Source: Candidatus Woesearchaeota archaeon CG07_land_8_20_14_0_80_44_23
GTDB taxonomy: Archaea; Nanobdellota; Nanobdellia; Woesearchaeales; 0-14-0-80-44-23
NCBI GenBank assembly: GCA_002779235.1
Contig: PEXD01000048.1
Coordinates: forward strand, 1-16,157
Direction of reading: 5' to 3'
DNA length: 16,157 nucleotides
Numbering within the stretch: position 1 is the stretch's first letter; each line of letters begins with the position of its first letter. Shown one piece after another: positions 12,454 through 16,157 of this stretch. The notes beneath the pieces were generated by a model. That model searched no databases. It was not told the DNA's origin and worked only from the letters and a program-made list of their open reading frames with translations. The position numbers and the translations under genes are program-made.

Positions 12454-13035
12454 ATGGGATTCATAAGAGTGAAGGGGCACGGAAACCACAGGTATGCATA
12501 CTTTGTGGAAGAGGAATGGACTGAAAAGGGCCCCAGGCAGAGCGTTTCTGAATACCTTGGAAAGACAGAGAAGACTAAAAAAGTGAGGGAATTCCAAATT
12601 TCCTCCAACGAGATTTCAGCACTTGGATATGAGGAGCTGGTAAGCAAACTCGTGGAGGCAGAGCTGCTCTCACGGGGATTTGAAAAAAAGGCAAAGGGAA
12701 AAATGTGCCTTGCTCTCGACCGAAAAATGATAGTTGCAGAGCTCTCTGGGAGAGCCCTGAAACTCTGCTGGAAAGGAAAGTTAGGAAAGGAGAGGGGCTG
12801 CGTGCTTGAAATGAACGACGGCTTCCTCTGCGCAAGGACATTCTCGGCTCTTATAAGATTCAGGGCAGGGCTTCCCAAGAATAGCGGCGAGAACTTTACC
12901 TCAGAACCAGAGGAAGGGGAAGAGCTGGCAAGGCTGGTGGTAAATGCCGGGCTCTCGCTTTCAAGCGATGTTTTCATAAAATTATATGAGAAATGCACAG
13001 GGAAAAATCTGGGGCTGGCTCCTGAGAAAAATTAA
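12454..13035 (+). CDS. Archaeal hypothetical protein (MGFIRVKGHGNHRYAYFVEE... type)
   Basis: A 193-aa protein. The N-terminal 36 residues (MGFIRVK, then YAYFVEEEWTEKGPRQSV, then YLG) have the look of a small beta-rich module that begins many archaeal hypothetical proteins, where a 'YAYLV...W...GPRQ...YLG' pattern recurs; this is from memory, not a search. The rest is mixed alpha/beta with a cysteine-containing stretch (LKLCWKGKLGKERGCVLEM) and no motif I know. The open frame continues 40 codons upstream to TTG 12334, but that part overlaps the TATA box and reads as noncoding, so ATG 12454 is preferred. Its stop overlaps the stop of the converging gene by 2 bp. Function unknown. Confidence 0.65.
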   Translation: MGFIRVKGHGNHRYAYFVEEEWTEKGPRQSVSEYLGKTEKTKKVREFQISSNEISALGYEELVSKLVEAELLSRGFEKKAKGKMCLALDRKMIVAELSGRALKLCWKGKLGKERGCVLEMNDGFLCARTFSALIRFRAGLPKNSGENFTSEPEEGEELARLVVNAGLSLSSDVFIKLYEKCTGKNLGLAPEKN

Positions 13036-13874
13036 ATTCTTTCCCCGCTTATCTTGAAAAGCACCTCTGAGACGTCCTTCCTCGAGAGCACTTGCTGGTT
13101 CATGAGGTCAAACAGGACATCCATCACATCCTTCTTTCCAACCCTGTTGGTCTTCAGCATGTATGAGAGGATGACTTCAAAGATATCGTTCCCTATCTTT
13201 CGCTTCCTTGAGATGTTTGCCATCTGGACTACAAAGCCCTGCCTGGAGAACTTCTCTGCAGTCACTGCCTTGGTTATCTGCTCGATTATCTCCTTCTCAA
13301 TGCTTCCCCTCCCTGCAAGGTAAATCTTCTCTGCGAGGCTCCTGGCCTGGAAATCGGCAACCTTTCTCATTATGAGCTCCGCCTTCTTCCTCGCCCCTGC
13401 GACATAGGGTATCTCAACAAAGGGAACTGCCCCTGCAAACTCAATCCTGACCATTCCAAGATTGAGGAGGCCGTACTGCCTGAAGTTTGTCTTTATGGCG
13501 TCAGAATACTCTATCTGCTGCCAGTGGATGAAAAAAATGCCGGAAGAGTAGTTTATCTTGTCGTCTGAAAACTCGAGCCTGAGGATGTTCAGTGACACTG
13601 TTATGTAGAACAGGTAAACGAGCGAGATGATAAACGAAGCATAGCCCAAAAATGAGAGCGCAAGGGACTGCTCTATTGAAAAAAAACTCATGAGGAATGG
13701 GACGGGATTTTCTCCACCCATAACAAGAATGAAAAGCCAATAGAGCCCGCACAAAACCCCGAAGAAAATCCCCAGCTTCACTATCCCTGACACGAGCGCA
13801 AGGAAAATGTCGGGCTTTATGACAAGCGTGCCTGAGTTAGGTTCATTGTTTTCAGCCATTTTCAGAGTAGTCAT
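13032..13874 (-). CDS. Membrane protein with PH-like (YdbS/bPH2-type) domain
   Basis: A 280-aa protein. Two hydrophobic hairpin regions (about residues 24-53 and 70-95) are followed by a stretch like the bacterial PH domain of YdbS/YdbT proteins: LNILRLEFSDDKINYSSGIF, IHWQQIEYSDAIKTNF, LGMVRIEF (about 95-155). The C-terminal part (about 165-280) is helical and charged, with a possible helix-turn-helix-like end (VGKKDVMDVLFDLMNQQVLS). ATG 13874 overlaps the stop of the NFACT gene by 4 bp, so it is translated with it; Met6 is an alternative start. Function unknown. The link to a ribosome-quality-control protein may be only positional. Confidence 0.65.
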   Translation of the reverse strand: MTTLKMAENNEPNSGTLVIKPDIFLALVSGIVKLGIFFGVLCGLYWLFILVMGGENPVPFLMSFFSIEQSLALSFLGYASFIISLVYLFYITVSLNILRLEFSDDKINYSSGIFFIHWQQIEYSDAIKTNFRQYGLLNLGMVRIEFAGAVPFVEIPYVAGARKKAELIMRKVADFQARSLAEKIYLAGRGSIEKEIIEQITKAVTAEKFSRQGFVVQMANISRKRKIGNDIFEVILSYMLKTNRVGKKDVMDVLFDLMNQQVLSRKDVSEVLFKISGERI

Positions 13875-15013
13875 TCAAAGTGGAAGGTAATCTTCCGCTC
13901 CTTCTTGTCAAAAGATTTCACGCTTTTAAATTTTTTCAATTTATCAAACGCCTCGCTTACAGAGAAATGGGAAATTTCCGCTGTGAGGAAATCCAGCGCC
14001 TCCCTGACTTTTCCATAGTGCTGGTATATAGCTCCTGCCTTCTTCTCTGAAAGTTCAGCTTTTTTCAGCAGCTCATCCATTGACGCTTCCTGCTCGGATA
14101 TTAGACGGAGAATCCTTTCCTTTTCGGGGTTGGCCCTGCCGGCAGAGTTAATTCCTGAAGCGAAAAGCTCGTCGAGAGCGCTGCTGAATGAGGGGAGCTG
14201 CCTCTGCTCAAGCGAGGAATATGATTTGAGTTTTATGGGAACAGCGTCGATGGCATTTCCTGAATCATAGACAACTGAGGCAGAGGGCTCCTCGCTGAAA
14301 AGGGCATGCATTGAGTCAAAGACAATAGATGCCTCCTCTGCAGAAAGCGAGCCCGCCTTTTTGGACTTGTCGACGCCAGCCCTGAGGCAGGCCTCCTCTG
14401 CGTAAAGCCCGCCAAGCGAAAGCTCTGTTGCCAGAAACGCCGCAAGCTCCTTCTCAGAATGACTTGCAAGCAACAGGAACTCCTCCCTGCTTACTGCAGC
14501 AGGATTTCTCGACGGAGGCGGAGGGCTGTAGACAAGCCCCTGAGTGAGCTGCCTGTCCTTCCAGCTCTGGCTCTCAACAAGCCCGATTATCTTCAGCTCG
14601 TTCGAGCATAAAATCAGGTTTCCCCTGCTGAAAAGCTCAAAAAAAAGCGCGAAGCCCTCACTTTTTGAGGCAAAATCCAGCCGCATTATGCGCTCAAAGC
14701 CCTGCTGGCTTATTGATTTCAGCATAGCCCCCTCAAGGTATTTCCTGAGCAGACTGCACATCCTCGGCGGGTTCTGAATTACAGGCGGCTTGCTCTCGCT
14801 CAGGAACAAAAGCGAGGGCAGATGTGCCCTGAGATATCTCCTTCCCTTGCCAGGAATATGGAAATCAAAGAGGAAGTCCCTCTCAGAGAGCTGGTAGACT
14901 CTCTGCAGCTTTGCGCCTAATAGGGAATTCAGCTCTTTTGAGATGAATCCAAGCTCAAAAGAAGCAATTTTCTTCACAAACCCTGAGTTTTTGCCTGTTT
15001 TTTCTCCTGTCAT
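13871..15013 (-). CDS. rqcH: NFACT/Rqc2 (RqcH)-family protein lacking the C-terminal half
   Basis: A 380-aa protein from ATG 15013, chosen because a TATA box lies 30 bp upstream; the open frame itself runs to 15091. The start region ASFELGFISKELNSLLGAKL with QLSERDFLFDFHIPGKGRRYL is the NFACT-N domain. FELFSRGNLIL (inside NFACT-N), GGLYAEEACLRAGVDK (helix-hairpin region) and a coiled coil (EKERILRLISEQEASMDELL and following) appear in the family order. It then ends at KSFDKKERKITFHFE, before the second coiled coil and the NFACT-R domain. Complete archaeal homologues are typically well over 500 residues. Family role: binds 60S/50S-tRNA complexes from stalled ribosomes and recruits tRNA for C-terminal tailing. 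The missing NFACT-R may be encoded elsewhere, or the gene may be a functional short form. Confidence 0.82.
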   Translation of the reverse strand: MTGEKTGKNSGFVKKIASFELGFISKELNSLLGAKLQRVYQLSERDFLFDFHIPGKGRRYLRAHLPSLLFLSESKPPVIQNPPRMCSLLRKYLEGAMLKSISQQGFERIMRLDFASKSEGFALFFELFSRGNLILCSNELKIIGLVESQSWKDRQLTQGLVYSPPPPSRNPAAVSREEFLLLASHSEKELAAFLATELSLGGLYAEEACLRAGVDKSKKAGSLSAEEASIVFDSMHALFSEEPSASVVYDSGNAIDAVPIKLKSYSSLEQRQLPSFSSALDELFASGINSAGRANPEKERILRLISEQEASMDELLKKAELSEKKAGAIYQHYGKVREALDFLTAEISHFSVSEAFDKLKKFKSVKSFDKKERKITFHFE

Positions 15014-15038
15014 TCCAAAAATCAGCCAGAGAAACCTC

Positions 15039-15047
15039 ATATAAAAA
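15039..15047 (-). promoter_or_regulatory. TATA box for the NFACT-PH operon
   Basis: TTTTTATAT on the minus strand, preceded by AACC, is centred about 30 bp before ATG 15013. It rules out the upstream start at 15091. Confidence 0.5.
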
Positions 15048-15200
15048 GGTTTGCACAGGAGAGCATCAGCAAGGAAACTCTCACTTTTCATATATGAAAC
15101 TCAAAAAATGGAGGGTAAAAGCATCATCATCGGTTTCTTTCAGAAAACCTGTTTTTGCCTGTTTTCAGGGCATTTAAGGGGCTTTCAGGGCTCAATAAGG

Positions 15201-15210
15201 TTTTTATATA
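15201..15210 (+). promoter_or_regulatory. TATA box for the coiled-coil/wHTH gene
   Basis: TTTTTATATA, after AATAAGG, is centred 26 bp before ATG 15231. It supports a leaderless start there and not at upstream in-frame codons. Confidence 0.55.
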
Positions 15211-15230
15211 AGCGCACTCTAAAAGCGGCC

Positions 15231-15971
15231 ATGGGGTGGAATTTCGGGCTTTTCAAGCGGAAAAGTGAGGAATCCGAGGAGATTTCTGCTGTTGAAAGGG
15301 TGGAAACAAGCGTTTCCCTCTCTTTTTCAAGGCTGAAGGCGGATATCGAGAAGATAGGGCTCTGGATACGCTATTTTGCCGAGGAGGCGATAAGGAACAG
15401 GCAGGAGCACTCTCTCGTGAGAGGCGAGCTCTCCAGCCAGCATTCTGAAATTTCAGAGCTCAGAAAAAACCAGCACTCAATGATTTCTGCGCTTGAAAAA
15501 AATGCTGTGATAATTTCAGAACTTTCTAAAAAGATAAAAAACACGGAAAATGCGCTCTCTGAACGCCCAATTGAGCAGGAAAACCAGCTCGGGACATGTC
15601 CCGGGACAAGTACGGGACAAGTCAGGGACAAGTCAGAAAAAAGGATAATGGCATTTTCAAGGGCAGCAGGGGTTAAAAAAATTGAAACGCCGGAGTATGA
15701 GCGGGAAATGTCCGAAGATTCTGGCGCCCATTTTAACATGAGCATGTTCCTGCCCAGCGAGCTTGAGGTTATAAAGACGCTCTATTACTCGGAAAGACCA
15801 ATTGGATATGCTGAGATAGCAAAGCTCCTCGGAAAAAGTGGGAAGAGCATAAGGAACATAATCTGCGATGTGAGAAAAAAAGGAATAGAAATTTTGGACA
15901 AGCCGATAGGTATAAGGGACAAGGGGTTCTATCTTTCGGGAAAGGCAAAGGTGCTCGTTTCAGGAAGATGA
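15231..15971 (+). CDS. Coiled-coil plus winged-helix protein with repeat-encoded linker
   Basis: A 246-aa protein. After MGWNFGLFKRK comes a long heptad-rich region (about residues 20-115, with HSEISELRKNQHSMISALEK and IISELSKKIKNTENAL). A linker (121-135, GTCPGTSTGQVRDKS) is read directly from an 11-bp DNA repeat. A winged helix follows (about 172-246: LPSELEVIKTLYYSERPIGY, EIAKLLGKSGKSIRNII, then a wing ending in GFYLSGKAKVLVSGR). It is probably a DNA-binding protein that oligomerises through the coiled coil. No enzymatic motif is present. The repeat in its linker recurs in the 110 bp after its stop, which suggests these are its own binding sites or an expanding DNA repeat. Confidence 0.75.
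   Translation: MGWNFGLFKRKSEESEEISAVERVETSVSLSFSRLKADIEKIGLWIRYFAEEAIRNRQEHSLVRGELSSQHSEISELRKNQHSMISALEKNAVIISELSKKIKNTENALSERPIEQENQLGTCPGTSTGQVRDKSEKRIMAFSRAAGVKKIETPEYEREMSEDSGAHFNMSMFLPSELEVIKTLYYSERPIGYAEIAKLLGKSGKSIRNIICDVRKKGIEILDKPIGIRDKGFYLSGKAKVLVSGR
15591..15633 (+). repeat. 11-bp GGGACAwGT tandem array inside the coding region
   Basis: Four units: GGGACATGT at 15591 and GGGACAAGT at 15603, 15614 and 15625, spaced 12, 11 and 11 bp. Because 11 is not a multiple of three, the units are translated in different frames (GTC/GTS, GQV, RDKS). All three frames stay open, so the array can grow or shrink only in certain steps without breaking the gene. Confidence 0.9.
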
Positions 15972-16157
15972 TAATTTTATCTGAAATCAGATTTCTTTGG
16001 GGAAATGTCCTGGACAGATGGCTGATGTCCTAAGTATTCTCGGGACATGTCCTGAATCTCGGGACAAGTCGGGACATGTGAAATGGCAGGATTTGGGCAA
16101 AATTCTCAAAGATTTTTTGAAGAAACTCTAAAAAATTTTGAAAAATATTTTTATGAA
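15972..16157 (+). repeat. 3' noncoding region with further GGGACAwGT copies
   Basis: Copies are GGGACATGTCC (16042-16052, containing the palindrome GGACATGTCC), GGGACAAGTC (16061-16070) and GGGACATGT (16071-16079). Degenerate ones are ATGTCC (16005, 16025) and GGACAGATG (16012). ATCTGA-AA-TCAGAT (15980-15993), followed by a T-rich stretch, may be a terminator for the gene just before it. No gene is visible up to the window edge. Confidence 0.75.

Noticed and set aside
12426..12998. 190-codon minus-strand open frame opposite the hypothetical gene
   Set aside because: Serine/phenylalanine-rich translation without motifs. The plus-strand frame has a recognisable archaeal N-terminus and a TATA box.
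15591..16079. GGGACAAGT repeats as a CRISPR array
   Set aside because: Units are 9-11 bp with 2-3 bp between them and partly lie in a gene; there are no spacers and no cas genes.

Overview
The window looks like part of a chromosome from an archaeon, most likely one of the small-genome DPANN-type lineages; the phylum cannot be fixed from this sequence alone. The signs are: nearly every transcription unit has an A/T-rich TATA box about 25-30 bp before an ATG with little or no leader; a stand-alone 5S rRNA gene with its own TATA box; an archaeal-type NFACT/Rqc2 gene; and many small wHTH, RHH, HEPN and nucleotidyltransferase proteins. There is no phage, plasmid, transposase, tRNA or CRISPR.

Layout. 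(1) 1-834, minus: 5' part of a membrane-anchored family 2 glycosyltransferase, cut by the window edge. (2) 835-3140, plus: two tandem paralogous two-gene modules, each a wHTH-nucleotidyltransferase fusion overlapping by 4 bp (ATGA) with a 147-aa HEPN-like protein. Each is preceded by a copy of the same upstream element and has inverted repeats at its promoter. (3) 3201-4375, plus: a sugar-nucleotide epimerase coupled to a small two-helix membrane protein. (4) 4592-6162, plus: a third nucleotidyltransferase module of another type (double-wHTH protein plus AbiEii/DUF6036-like enzyme). (5) 6219-8304, minus: a second epimerase and a polyprenyl-phosphate-type glycosyltransferase. (6) 8419-12084, plus: a nucleotide-sugar set of UDP-glucose-type dehydrogenase, HAD hydrolase, GalU, and an RHH domain fused to a sugar nucleotidyltransferase-like domain. 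(7) 12112-12224, minus: 5S rRNA. (8) 12454-16157: an archaeal hypothetical protein, a PH-domain membrane protein coupled to a truncated NFACT protein, and a coiled-coil/wHTH protein whose linker is encoded by an 11-bp tandem repeat that recurs downstream of the gene.

How it fits together. Regions 1, 3, 5 and 6 form a surface-glycan or protein-glycosylation neighbourhood: GalU would make UDP-glucose, the dehydrogenase would oxidise it to UDP-glucuronate, the epimerases would interconvert UDP-sugars, and the two GT2 enzymes would move sugars to lipid carriers or glycans. Three toxin-antitoxin-like nucleotidyltransferase modules are set into this neighbourhood. The most unusual points are: the duplicated wHTH-NTase/HEPN modules, whose active-site motifs depart from the textbook in both copies; their duplicated upstream element and operator-like repeats; the RHH-nucleotidyltransferase fusion; an NFACT gene lacking its C-terminal half; and the 11-bp GGGACAAGT repeat array lying both in and after a wHTH gene.
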